Shown in pieces: positions 36,818-45,530 of a stretch of DNA of 64,000 bases. Position numbers and translations under genes: made by a program. The stretch comes from Yersinia vastinensis (lineage in GTDB: Bacteria > Pseudomonadota > Gammaproteobacteria > Enterobacterales > Enterobacteriaceae), in NCBI RefSeq assembly GCF_902726565.1, contig NZ_CACVAF010000006.1:291881-355880 (forward strand), written 5' to 3'. Under the pieces are notes generated by a model, which did no database searches, had not been told where the DNA came from, and saw only the letters and a list, made by a program, of their open reading frames with translations. Each line of letters begins with the position of its first letter. Positions within the stretch are counted from its first letter, which is position 1.

Positions 36818-37551
36818 ACATTGATTTAAATGCAGATTTAGGTGAAGGCTGCGCCAATGATCACGCGTTGTTGCAATTAGTCAGTTCCGCCAATATCGCC
36901 TGTGGATTTCATGCCGGTGATGCACAAACAATGCGTCAATCTGTGCGTTGGGCGATGGAATATGGGGTAGCTATCGGCGCCCATCCAAGTTTCCCAGATC
37001 GTGAGAACTTTGGTCGTACTGCGATGCAGCTTCCACCCGAGACGGTCTACGCCCAAGTCGTTTATCAGCTTGGCGCCCTTGCGGCGATTGTGAAAGCGGA
37101 AGGGGGCGTGATGCAACATGTGAAGCCCCACGGTATGTTGTACAACCAAGCCGCGGTGGATTCGCAATTAGCCGATGCTATTGCCCAAGCAGTCAAAGCT
37201 GTCGACTCGTCCTTACGGCTGGTTGGATTGGCAGGGAGCGAATTGATCAGTGCTGGTCAGCGTGCGGGTTTAGTCACCCGTCAGGAGGTTTTTGCAGACC
37301 GACGGTATCAATCTGACGGTACTTTAGTCCCGCGCAGCCAGCCCGATGCTTTAATTGAAAGTGACGAACTGGCTTTGTCACAAACCCTAGCCATGGTGCA
37401 GCGCCATCAAGTGCAGGCCCGCGATGGCCGTTGGGTGTCGGTGCAGGCAGATTCTGTGTGTGTGCATGGCGATGGTGCTCATGCCTTGAGCTTTGCGCGT
37501 CGTTTACGTGAGCGTTTTCAGCAAGAAAATATCACCGTCACCGCACAGTAA
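36814..37551 (+). CDS. pxpA: 5-oxoprolinase subunit PxpA
   Basis: The 245-residue LamB/YcsF-family subunit of 5-oxoprolinase. It has the conserved N-terminus [44 protein letters not shown] and [18 protein letters not shown]. It overlaps pxpC by 4 bp. In E. coli the order is also pxpB-pxpC-pxpA. Here two membrane proteins and pcp follow, instead of nei. Confidence 0.96.
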   Translation: MNIDLNADLGEGCANDHALLQLVSSANIACGFHAGDAQTMRQSVRWAMEYGVAIGAHPSFPDRENFGRTAMQLPPETVYAQVVYQLGALAAIVKAEGGVMQHVKPHGMLYNQAAVDSQLADAIAQAVKAVDSSLRLVGLAGSELISAGQRAGLVTRQEVFADRRYQSDGTLVPRSQPDALIESDELALSQTLAMVQRHQVQARDGRWVSVQADSVCVHGDGAHALSFARRLRERFQQENITVTAQ

Positions 37552-37636
37552 TACCATGCTTTTTGGGCAGTAAAAACCATAACCGCTTGGCCCGAGCGGA
37601 ACCCTTAAAAGTATGCTTTATGACAGGAGAGTCACC

Positions 37637-38368
37637 TTGGAACAAACAGTCAACTTATGGCCGCTGATTGGTATTGCGGCGATTGTCATCGGATTTTTAC
37701 TGCGTATTAACGCAGTTTTAGTCGTAATCAGTGCCGGGATTATTACCGGTCTGGCTGCACTGATGCCGATAGCAACTATTTTAGAAAAGCTCGGTGAGGG
37801 ATTCCTCAATACGCGTAACTTGCCTTTGATTCTGTTACTGCCTTTGGCCGTTATCGGTTTACTTGAGCGACACGGTTTGAAAGAGCGGGCGCAAGCATGG
37901 ATATCGCAAATTAAAAGCGCGACTTCTGGCCGTTTACTCATTGTGTATTTGTTTGTGCGTGAAGCCACGGCAGCGCTGGGTTTAACTAGCCTCGGTGGTC
38001 ATGCGCAGATGGTGCGGCCACTGTTGGCCCCAATGGCGGAAGGTGCAGCCACCACTCGTTATGGCGAGTTACCAGAGAAAGTGCGCTATCGACTACGTGC
38101 GATGTCTGCTGCCACAGATAACGTTGGCCTGTTCTTCGGTGAAGACATTTTTGTCGCCTTCGGGGCCATTATCTTCATGCACAACTTTATGTTGGAGTCC
38201 GGCGGTATTCAAACCGAACCACTGCATATTGCGCTGTGGGGGATCCCGACGGCGATTTGTGCCTTCCTGATCCATGCCTATCGCCTACAGCGCTTAGATA
38301 AACACCTTGCCGCTGAATTAACTGCACTGAATCAGTCTGCTTTGGCTACCAAAGGAGACGCCAAATGA
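37637..38368 (+). CDS. DUF969 family membrane protein, putative transporter half
   Basis: A polytopic membrane protein of the DUF969 family with about six hydrophobic helices (LIGIAAIVIGFLLRINAVLVV at the start, LILLLPLAVIGLLERHGL in the middle). The conserved SLGGHAQMVRPLLAPMAEGAA and DNVGLFFGEDIFVAFGAIIFMH blocks are present. TTG 37637 is chosen as start because AGGAGA lies 6 bp before it; the frame extends back to ATG 37613 without a ribosome site. It overlaps the DUF979 gene by 4 bp. Together they probably form a permease. The cluster suggests pyroglutamate or related substrates, which is an inference. Confidence 0.85.
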   Translation: MEQTVNLWPLIGIAAIVIGFLLRINAVLVVISAGIITGLAALMPIATILEKLGEGFLNTRNLPLILLLPLAVIGLLERHGLKERAQAWISQIKSATSGRLLIVYLFVREATAALGLTSLGGHAQMVRPLLAPMAEGAATTRYGELPEKVRYRLRAMSAATDNVGLFFGEDIFVAFGAIIFMHNFMLESGGIQTEPLHIALWGIPTAICAFLIHAYRLQRLDKHLAAELTALNQSALATKGDAK

Positions 38369-39384
38369 TTTTCCAACAGCAATATTTATACTGGTTGGCG
38401 GGCGTCGTACTCCTAATTGTCGCGGTCATGTCATTTCGGGATAAAGCTAACCCACGCCGTCTGACGACCGGTTTATTTTGGGGGTTATACGGGCTCATTT
38501 TTCTGGTAGGGGACTGGACCTACCGCTTGGCGAATACGCTAGCCGGTGAAGGGCCGGATGAAAAACGCGTATTGAATATTACGGTCGGCGTGGTGGTCGT
38601 GATCATGGCACTGATAGCCGGTTTCGGTGGGGTAAAGCTGGGCAGCTATCATCAGCGTACTGCACAAGAGCGCGAAGTGAGTGCCAAGCGTTTGGGCAAC
38701 AAATTATTTCTTCCAGCGCTGACTATTCCGGTTGTGACCGTTATCGGCGTGCTGCTGTTTAGCTATGTCCCGGCGTTAGATCAATGGCTGTTTGGTACGG
38801 GTAACCACGCAACTTTAGTGACCTTATTTTCAATGACCGTCGGTTGTGTGCTCGGTTTGCTGATTGCGGTTGTCCTGACCCGCGAAACTGCGGCACAACC
38901 GGTGCAGGAAGCTCGGCGCTTGCTGGATTCTATCGGTTGGGCATTCATCTTGCCGCAAATTTTAGCAACACTGGGTTTACTGTTTACGACTGCTGGCGTG
39001 GGCACCGCGATCGCGCATCTAACACAGGAATATCTGGCGGTAGATCATCGCTTTATCGCCGTGGCAGTCTATGCTATTGGCATGGCGTTACTGACCATGA
39101 TCATGGGAAATGCGTTTGCAGCTTTCCCCATTGTGACTGCGGGGATCGGTATTCCAATTCTGGTGTTGCAGCACGGGGGTAACCCGGCGGTCATGGCCGC
39201 AATCGGGATGTTCTCTGGTTATTGTGGCACCTTGATGACACCGATGGCCGCCAACTTTAACATTGTCCCTGCTGCATTATTGGAGCTACCGGATAAAAAT
39301 GCCGTGATCAAAGCGCAAATCCCAACCGGGGTAACACTTTTGATTGTTAACGTATTTTTGCTTTATTTCCTGATGTTCCTCTAG
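38365..39384 (+). CDS. DUF979 family membrane protein, putative transporter half
   Basis: A 339-residue membrane protein of the DUF979 family with about nine hydrophobic segments. It contains [20 protein letters not shown], the [20 protein letters not shown] block and [20 protein letters not shown], which are reminiscent of dicarboxylate/gluconate-type permeases. DUF969 and DUF979 genes are habitually adjacent. The 4-bp overlap with the previous gene and the 5-bp gap to pcp imply one transcript with the 5-oxoproline genes. Confidence 0.85.
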   Translation: MIFQQQYLYWLAGVVLLIVAVMSFRDKANPRRLTTGLFWGLYGLIFLVGDWTYRLANTLAGEGPDEKRVLNITVGVVVVIMALIAGFGGVKLGSYHQRTAQEREVSAKRLGNKLFLPALTIPVVTVIGVLLFSYVPALDQWLFGTGNHATLVTLFSMTVGCVLGLLIAVVLTRETAAQPVQEARRLLDSIGWAFILPQILATLGLLFTTAGVGTAIAHLTQEYLAVDHRFIAVAVYAIGMALLTMIMGNAFAAFPIVTAGIGIPILVLQHGGNPAVMAAIGMFSGYCGTLMTPMAANFNIVPAALLELPDKNAVIKAQIPTGVTLLIVNVFLLYFLMFL

Positions 39385-39389
39385 GAGAG

Positions 39390-40040
39390 ATGATGAGAAG
39401 TGTATTAATTACAGGGTTTGAGCCATTTGGCGGTGAGCGGGTTAATCCCTCTTGGGAAGTGGTCAAGCAACTGAATGATTTAATGATGGGTGGGGTCAGA
39501 GTGGTGGCCCGCCAACTACCCTGCGCTTTTGGTGAAGCCCTGACCGTGCTGAATGCTGCTATTGATGATATTCAGCCGGTATTGGTACTCGCGATTGGTC
39601 AAGCCGGTGGGCGTGCAGATATCACCATCGAGCGGGTTGCCATTAATATTGATGATGCCCGTATTCCAGATAATCTGGGTAATCAACCTGTCGACCAGCC
39701 CATTGTTGAAGACGGTCCAGCGGCTTATTTTACCCGTTTGCCTATCAAAGCGATGGTGCAGGGAATTCGTGATGCAGGCATTCCGGCCTCGATTTCCCAG
39801 ACGGCAGGAACCTATGTCTGCAACCATGTGATGTACGGTTTATTGCATCGGTTAAATTCATCCAATAATGATGTTAAGGGTGGGTTTATCCATATCCCTT
39901 ATTTACCTGAACAGGCGGTCGATCACCCTGGTGCGCCTAGTATGTCAACACAATCGGTGTTGATAGCCTTGGAACTGGCCATCTCTATTGCACTGCAAAT
40001 TGAACATGATTTGCATATTCCCGGCGGTGCCATTCATTGA
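39390..40040 (+). CDS. pcp: Pyrrolidone-carboxylate peptidase (pyroglutamyl peptidase I)
   Basis: Pcp removes N-terminal pyroglutamate from peptides in the cytoplasm, producing free 5-oxoproline, the substrate of PxpABC. The 216-residue C15-family cysteine peptidase has [14 protein letters not shown] at the start. The triad is Glu in ITIERVAIN, Cys in [14 protein letters not shown] and His in [12 protein letters not shown]. It is the last gene of the pxp cluster and is followed by a strong terminator, so release and opening of pyroglutamate are encoded together. Confidence 0.96.
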   Translation: MMRSVLITGFEPFGGERVNPSWEVVKQLNDLMMGGVRVVARQLPCAFGEALTVLNAAIDDIQPVLVLAIGQAGGRADITIERVAINIDDARIPDNLGNQPVDQPIVEDGPAAYFTRLPIKAMVQGIRDAGIPASISQTAGTYVCNHVMYGLLHRLNSSNNDVKGGFIHIPYLPEQAVDHPGAPSMSTQSVLIALELAISIALQIEHDLHIPGGAIH

Positions 40041-40051
40041 TTCAGCCATAA

Positions 40052-40077
40052 AAAATGCCACCGAAAGGTGGCATTTT
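40052..40077. terminator. Bidirectional terminator between pcp and gltA
   Basis: A perfect 11-bp stem AAAATGCCACC / GGTGGCATTTT with a GAAA loop lies between the convergent genes. It carries a U-run in each orientation. Confidence 0.88.
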
Positions 40078-40103
40078 GCATGTGTTCAGAAAGATAAAAT
40101 GAC

Positions 40104-41387
40104 TTATTTTTTCAACTGACTCTTAAATTCACGTTCTGCATAACCGGTATAAAGTTGGCGCGGACGGGCAATTTTAATGCCTTCGTCGTGCATTTCATTC
40201 CAGTGAGCAATCCAGCCAATGGTACGGGCGATTGCGAAGATAACAGTGAACATTGATGATGGGATCCCCAATGCTTTCAAGATGATACCTGAATAGAAAT
40301 CGACGTTTGGATACAATTTACGCTCGATGAAGTACGGGTCGTTCAGCGCAATATGCTCCAACTCCATCGCCACTTTCAGCAGGTCGTCTTCCAGTTTCAA
40401 CTCTTTCAGCACTTCATGGCAGGTTTCGCGCATGACTGTCGCGCGTGGATCGTGGTTTTTATACACACGGTGACCGAAGCCCATCAAGCGGAATGAATCA
40501 TTTTTGTCTTTTGCACGACGGATAAATTCAGGAATGTGCTCAACCGTTTTAATTTCTTCCAGCATTTTCAAACAAGCTTCGTTCGCGCCGCCATGAGCAG
40601 GTCCCCACAGAGAGGCGATCCCAGCGGCAATGCACGCAAACGGGTTTGCGCCAGAAGAACCGGCGGTACGCACAGTTGAGGTTGAAGCGTTCTGTTCGTG
40701 GTCGGCGTGCAGGATGAAAATACGATCCATTGCGCGCTCTAGCACTGGGTTAACTTCATACTCTTCGCAAGGTGTTGAGAACATCATGCGCAGGAAGTTA
40801 CCCGCATAAGACAGGTCGTTACGTGGGTAAACGAACGGCTGACCAATGGAATATTTGTAACACATCGCGGCAACGGTCGGCATTTTCGACAGCAGACGGA
40901 AGGCGGTAATTTCACGATGACGCTCGTTATTCACATCCAGCGCATCATGATAGAAGGCTGCCAGCGCACCTGTCACCCCACATAATACGGCCATTGGGTG
41001 TGAGTCACGGCGGAAACCACGGAACAAACTGGTGATCTGCTCGTGGATCATAGTGTGGCGAGTGACCGTCGCTTTAAAGGTTTCGTACTCTTCAGTTGTT
41101 GGAGCTTCGCCATACAGCAGAATGTAGCAAACTTCCAAATAGGTAGAATTGTTAGCTAACTGGGCGATCGGGAAGCCACGGTGCAGCAAAATACCTTCAT
41201 CACCATCGATATAAGTGATTTTTGATTCGCAGGATGCGGTAGAAGTAAAACCGGGGTCAAAGGTAAAATAACCTTTAGAACCTAAGGTGCGGACGTCAAT
41301 GACGTCAGTGCCGAGGGTTGGGGATAGCACGCCCAGTTCGATCGCAGCTTCGCCTTCTAAATTCAGCGTCGCTTTCTTGTCAGCCAT
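40104..41387 (-). CDS. gltA: Citrate synthase (type II)
   Basis: GltA condenses acetyl-CoA and oxaloacetate to citrate, the entry step of the TCA cycle. The 427-residue hexameric, NADH-regulated enterobacterial type has its catalytic residues in [15 protein letters not shown] (His), [14 protein letters not shown] (His) and NVDFYSGI (Asp). The N-terminal NADH-binding domain ([20 protein letters not shown]) is present. It is divergent from sdhC, as in E. coli, and has the same length (427). Confidence 0.98.
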   Translation of the reverse strand: MADKKATLNLEGEAAIELGVLSPTLGTDVIDVRTLGSKGYFTFDPGFTSTASCESKITYIDGDEGILLHRGFPIAQLANNSTYLEVCYILLYGEAPTTEEYETFKATVTRHTMIHEQITSLFRGFRRDSHPMAVLCGVTGALAAFYHDALDVNNERHREITAFRLLSKMPTVAAMCYKYSIGQPFVYPRNDLSYAGNFLRMMFSTPCEEYEVNPVLERAMDRIFILHADHEQNASTSTVRTAGSSGANPFACIAAGIASLWGPAHGGANEACLKMLEEIKTVEHIPEFIRRAKDKNDSFRLMGFGHRVYKNHDPRATVMRETCHEVLKELKLEDDLLKVAMELEHIALNDPYFIERKLYPNVDFYSGIILKALGIPSSMFTVIFAIARTIGWIAHWNEMHDEGIKIARPRQLYTGYAEREFKSQLKK

Positions 41388-41839
41388 TTACAGTCTCCTT
41401 AGCGCTTATTTTAAAACCCCTAACAACTGAAATATCTTAGATGGCTGCAGGCCATCACCTCATCAGCACTGCTCTGTTTTATTCACAATGAAAAATGTGA
41501 TTTAGGGTACAGAGTGTTTTGCCAATGCGGCCCGTGATCCAAACTCTGGATCGACAGGCGATGTTGTAAAGTTGTTAACGATTTGTCGGATACTTATCGT
41601 TTATGGTTCATTGCCTACGATATCTGTGGGGATATTTACTAAATACACTGTTGCATAACTTAGGCTTATGGGGAAGTGTATCCGCAGACCTTTAGTGCAT
41701 CATAGGGCTTATTTCTACCCTAGTTGTAATGGAAATGTTTATTCTTTGTCAAATCAGATAATTAATTTTATATAAATTGTGTAAATCGTGATCCTAATCA
41801 CTGTTCAGGGGAAATGTTACCAATCAGTTTGTGTGGGAA
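41388..41839. promoter_or_regulatory. gltA-sdhC divergent control region with a CRP-like site
   Basis: The gap between the divergent citrate synthase and succinate dehydrogenase genes holds no ORF of note. A palindrome CGTGAT-CCTA-ATCACT (about 41787-41802) fits the CRP consensus closely. It sits about 70 bp upstream of the sdhC -10 element, where class I activation is possible. AT-rich runs could accommodate ArcA. Both gene sets are known CRP and ArcA targets in E. coli; binding here is an inference. Confidence 0.5.
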
Positions 41840-41868
41840 TTGTAATAAGAATGTGAACCACCTATACT
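41840..41868 (+). promoter_or_regulatory. Probable sdhC promoter
   Basis: TTGTAA (41840-41845) and TATACT (41863-41868), separated by exactly 17 bp, lie about 150 bp upstream of sdhC. This leaves a long leader, like the one regulated by small RNAs in E. coli. Confidence 0.65.
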
Positions 41869-42015
41869 GCCGCCAGGTCTCCGGATTACCCTGAAGTAGG
41901 AGCACCCAGCGTTATAAAGAACACGCCAACTAAGCATTCAGGATGTTATGTTTAGATGTGCGATGTGAAGGGTTTTGGCCCCTAACGCTGTCTGACCCCC
42001 ACCCAGATCCGGAGG

Positions 42016-42426
42016 ATGGAAAATAATAAAAGCTGTGTGGGCAAAACCGTGAAAAAACAAAGACCTGTCAATTTGGATCTGCAAACGATTCGATTTCCTG
42101 TTACTGCGATAGCGTCCATTTTACACCGAGTCTCTGGCGTAATAACTTTCGTTGCCGTTGGTATCCTCCTCTGGCTGTTAGGTTTGTCTGTTTCCTCGCA
42201 AGAGGGATTCATGCAAGCTGCGGCGATCATGAATAGCTTTTTTGTTAAATTCATCTTCTGGGGAATACTCACTGCGCTGGCCTATCACGTTTGCGGTGGC
42301 ATTCGTCACTTGCTAATGGATTTCGGCTATATCGAAGAGAGCTTGGCTGCGGGGACCCGCTCCGCCCAAGTCGCAATGGTGTTAACTTTGGTGCTGTCAG
42401 TTTTAGCTGGAGTCCTTGTATGGTAA
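42016..42426 (+). CDS. sdhC: Succinate dehydrogenase cytochrome b556 subunit SdhC
   Basis: A membrane anchor of complex II that binds heme b and ubiquinone. The product matches E. coli SdhC from [17 protein letters not shown] onward, with three membrane helices. The heme-ligand His lies in [17 protein letters not shown]. The start is uncertain. ATG 42016 directly abuts GGAGG (no spacer), giving 136 residues. GTG 42037 or GTG 42049 would fit the usual N-terminus better but lack a well-placed ribosome site. The last 7 bp overlap sdhD. Confidence 0.95.
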   Translation: MENNKSCVGKTVKKQRPVNLDLQTIRFPVTAIASILHRVSGVITFVAVGILLWLLGLSVSSQEGFMQAAAIMNSFFVKFIFWGILTALAYHVCGGIRHLLMDFGYIEESLAAGTRSAQVAMVLTLVLSVLAGVLVW

Positions 42427-42767
42427 GCAATGCTTCTGCGTTAGGGCGTAATGGAGTACACGACTGGCTGTTACTACGTGCTTCTGCAATCGTCATCACT
42501 CTGTATATTCTTTATATTCTGGGCTTTGTCGTCATCGTCCCAGATATCACCTACGAAATCTGGCGTGGCTTTTTCGCCTCGCACATCACAAAAGTATTTA
42601 CCCTGCTGACATTACTGTCGATTTTGGCTCACGCCTGGATTGGTCTCTGGCAGGTATTAACGGACTATATCAAGCCGCTAGCGGTACGACTGGTGTTACA
42701 ACTGGCCGTCGTGGTTACGCTGCTGGTTTATCTATTGTATGGAACTATTGTGGTGTGGGGTGCTTAA
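42420..42767 (+). CDS. sdhD: Succinate dehydrogenase membrane anchor subunit SdhD
   Basis: The second membrane anchor of complex II, 115 residues with three helices. It starts [21 protein letters not shown]; the conserved His of [13 protein letters not shown] is the other heme ligand region, and DY supplies quinone-site residues. The ATG at 42420 overlaps the sdhC end by 7 bp, as in E. coli. The longer open frame from 42291 lies inside sdhC and is not used. sdhA begins on the next base after the stop. Confidence 0.96.
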   Translation: MVSNASALGRNGVHDWLLLRASAIVITLYILYILGFVVIVPDITYEIWRGFFASHITKVFTLLTLLSILAHAWIGLWQVLTDYIKPLAVRLVLQLAVVVTLLVYLLYGTIVVWGA

Positions 42768-44534
42768 ATGAAACTGCCGGTCAGAGAGTTTGATGCTGTT
42801 GTTATCGGTGCGGGTGGCGCAGGTATGCGCGCGGCCCTGCAAATTTCACAAATGGGGCTGTCTTGTGCCCTGATATCGAAAGTTTTCCCAACCCGTTCCC
42901 ATACTGTCTCGGCGCAGGGGGGGATTACTGTCGCATTGGGTAACACCCATGAAGACAACTGGGAATGGCATATGTATGACACGGTAAAAGGCTCCGATTA
43001 TATCGGTGACCAAGATGCCATCGAATATATGTGCAAAACCGGCCCTGAAGCTGTTCTTGAGCTGGAGCACATGGGCTTGCCTTTCTCCCGATTAGAAGAT
43101 GGTAGCATTTATCAGCGGCCATTCGGCGGGCAGTCGCTTAACTTTGGCGGCGAGCAAGCTGCGCGCACTGCGGCTGCGGCTGACCGTACTGGGCATGCAC
43201 TATTACATACCCTTTATCAGCAAAACCTGAAAAATCACACGACGATTTTCTCCGAGTGGTATGCACTGGATCTGGTGAAGAACCAGGACGGCGCTTTTGT
43301 TGGCTGCACCGCTATCTGTATCGAAACCGGTGAAGTGGTTTATTTCAAAGCGCGGGCGACGGTGCTGGCCACCGGCGGTGCCGGGCGTATTTATCAGTCA
43401 ACGACCAACGCGCACATTAATACCGGTGACGGTGTGGGCATGGCCCTGCGTGCCGGAGTACCGGTGCAGGACATGGAGATGTGGCAGTTCCACCCGACAG
43501 GTATCGCTGGGGCAGGGGTGTTGGTAACCGAAGGTTGTCGTGGTGAAGGCGGTTATCTGCTGAATAAACACGGCGAGCGCTTCATGGAACGTTATGCCCC
43601 GAACGCCAAAGATTTGGCGGGTCGTGACGTTGTGGCTCGTTCCATTATGATTGAAATCCGTGAAGGTCGCGGCTGTGAAGGTCCTTGGGGCCCACATGCC
43701 AAACTGAAACTGGATCATTTGGGTAAAGAAGTGCTGGAGTCCCGCTTGCCGGGTATTCTTGAATTATCACGCACTTTTGCCCATGTCGACCCGATCAAAG
43801 AACCTATCCCGGTCATTCCAACCTGCCATTACATGATGGGTGGGATCCCGACGAAAGTGACCGGTCAGGCAATTACAGTAAATGAAAAGGGTGAAGATGT
43901 TGTTATCCCAGGTTTGTTTGCGGTAGGTGAAATTGCTTGCGTTTCTGTCCATGGTGCAAACCGTTTGGGCGGCAACTCGTTACTCGACTTGGTGGTCTTT
44001 GGTCGTGCGGCCGGTATGCATCTGCAAGAGTCCTTAATGGAACAGGGTGCCAGCCGCGATGCCAGTGATTCAGATATTGACGCCTCGCTGGAGAGAATGA
44101 ACCGCTGGAATAGCACCCGCTCAGGTGAAGATCCGGTTGAGATCCGCAAAGCATTACAATCCTGCATGCAGAATAACTTCTCGGTATTCCGTGAAGGTGA
44201 TGCGATGGCAAAAGGGTTGGAAGAACTGAAAACTATCCGTGAACGTCTGCAAACAGCCCGTCTGGATGACACTTCCAGTGAGTTCAATACCCAACGTATT
44301 GAATGTCTGGAATTGGACAACCTGATGGAAACTGCGTTTTCCACCGCTGTGTCTGCAAACTTCCGTACCGAAAGTCGTGGCGCGCATAGCCGCTTCGATT
44401 TCCCGGAACGTGATGACGCGAACTGGCTGTGTCACTCGCTGTATTTGCCAGACACTGAAAGCATGACCCGCCGTGAGGTAAACATGCAACCTAAGCTACG
44501 CGCGGCATTCCCGCCGAAAGTGCGTTCTTACTAA
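42768..44534 (+). CDS. sdhA: Succinate dehydrogenase flavoprotein subunit SdhA
   Basis: The catalytic subunit, which oxidises succinate to fumarate with covalent FAD. The 588-residue protein has the FAD dinucleotide fold ([15 protein letters not shown]), the FAD-linked His in [12 protein letters not shown] (about residue 45), the active-site [21 protein letters not shown] and the [21 protein letters not shown] substrate loop. The length equals that of the E. coli protein. Confidence 0.98.
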   Translation: MKLPVREFDAVVIGAGGAGMRAALQISQMGLSCALISKVFPTRSHTVSAQGGITVALGNTHEDNWEWHMYDTVKGSDYIGDQDAIEYMCKTGPEAVLELEHMGLPFSRLEDGSIYQRPFGGQSLNFGGEQAARTAAAADRTGHALLHTLYQQNLKNHTTIFSEWYALDLVKNQDGAFVGCTAICIETGEVVYFKARATVLATGGAGRIYQSTTNAHINTGDGVGMALRAGVPVQDMEMWQFHPTGIAGAGVLVTEGCRGEGGYLLNKHGERFMERYAPNAKDLAGRDVVARSIMIEIREGRGCEGPWGPHAKLKLDHLGKEVLESRLPGILELSRTFAHVDPIKEPIPVIPTCHYMMGGIPTKVTGQAITVNEKGEDVVIPGLFAVGEIACVSVHGANRLGGNSLLDLVVFGRAAGMHLQESLMEQGASRDASDSDIDASLERMNRWNSTRSGEDPVEIRKALQSCMQNNFSVFREGDAMAKGLEELKTIRERLQTARLDDTSSEFNTQRIECLELDNLMETAFSTAVSANFRTESRGAHSRFDFPERDDANWLCHSLYLPDTESMTRREVNMQPKLRAAFPPKVRSY

Positions 44535-44582
44535 TGTATGTGTTGTGTTTGCAGGGTTAAACCCGTTGCGGAGGAATAGGTC

Positions 44583-45299
44583 ATGAAGCTTGAGTTCTCA
44601 ATTTATCGCTATAACCCGGACGTTGATAACGCGCCGCACATGCAGGATTACACCCTGGAAGCGGAAGAAGGCCGGGATATGATGTTGCTGGATGCGCTTA
44701 TCCAGTTAAAAGAAAAAGATCCGACCTTGTCGTTCCGCCGTTCATGCCGTGAAGGTGTGTGTGGTTCTGACGGTCTGAACATGAATGGCAAAAATGGATT
44801 GGCTTGCATTACGCCTATCTCAGCTTTGCAAAAAGGTAATAAGAAGATTGTAATTCGCCCATTACCGGGTCTGCCGGTGGTGCGGGACTTAGTCGTCGAT
44901 ATGGGTCAGTTTTATACTCAGTATGAGAAAATTAAACCTTACCTATTGAATGACGGTAAAAATCCGCCAGCACGTGAGCATTTACAGTCGCCGGAGCAAC
45001 GTGAAAAACTGGATGGCTTGTATGAATGTATCCTGTGCGCTTGTTGCTCAACATCTTGTCCGTCATTCTGGTGGAATCCGGACAAATTTGTTGGCCCGGC
45101 AGGGTTATTAGCCGCCTATCGCTTCCTGATAGACAGCCGTGATACCGAAACAACAGCACGTTTGGATGATCTGGACGACGCTTTTAGTGTTTTCCGCTGC
45201 CATAGCATCATGAATTGTGTCAGTGTTTGTCCTAAAGGCCTTAACCCGACCAAAGCAATCGGCCACATTAAGTCTATGTTGTTGCAACGTAGTGCATGA
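44583..45299 (+). CDS. sdhB: Succinate dehydrogenase iron-sulfur subunit SdhB
   Basis: The electron-transfer subunit of complex II, 238 residues. The [2Fe-2S] ligands are in CREGVCGSDGLNMNGKNGLAC. The [4Fe-4S] ligands are in CILCACCSTSCP. The [3Fe-4S] ligands are in CHSIMNCVSVCPKGLNP. GGAGGAATAGGTC precedes the ATG, 48 bp after sdhA. Confidence 0.98.
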   Translation: MKLEFSIYRYNPDVDNAPHMQDYTLEAEEGRDMMLLDALIQLKEKDPTLSFRRSCREGVCGSDGLNMNGKNGLACITPISALQKGNKKIVIRPLPGLPVVRDLVVDMGQFYTQYEKIKPYLLNDGKNPPAREHLQSPEQREKLDGLYECILCACCSTSCPSFWWNPDKFVGPAGLLAAYRFLIDSRDTETTARLDDLDDAFSVFRCHSIMNCVSVCPKGLNPTKAIGHIKSMLLQRSA

Positions 45300-45311
45300 T
45301 GTGAGTTTATT

Positions 45312-45337
45312 AACCCGGGGAATGTATTCCCCGGGTT
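45312..45337 (+). terminator. Strong GC hairpin after sdhB
   Basis: A perfect 12-bp inverted repeat AACCCGGGGAAT / ATTCCCCGGGTT with a 2-nt centre begins 12 bp after the sdhB stop. No U-run follows, so partial termination or mRNA 3'-end protection between sdh and suc is likely. Confidence 0.55.
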
Positions 45338-45340
45338 GCT

Positions 45341-45396
45341 TCAAGGTAGGGAATCTCTAAAAACTGGCGAGTTGTCTGTTTTTAGAGGTTCCTTGA
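45341..45396. repeat. Long inverted repeat in the sdhB-sucA gap
   Basis: The arms TCAAGG...CTCTAAAAAC and GTTTTTAGAG...CCTTGA form a long interrupted hairpin directly after the first one. It may be a mobile palindromic repeat or a processing signal. Confidence 0.5.
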
Positions 45397-45530
45397 ACGG
45401 GACCGTTAAGGTCCATAACAGAATGTGCATTGAGCACATCGAGTGAACCGTTTTTACGGCAAACCGTTGATATTACGGTGTATATGTTAACCACGGCGAA
45501 AACTGAAGCTTCAAAGCTTAAGGGATCATG

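Noticed and set aside
42291..42419. Long N-terminal extension of sdhD
   Set aside because: It lies in another frame inside sdhC; the conserved SdhD start is at 42420.
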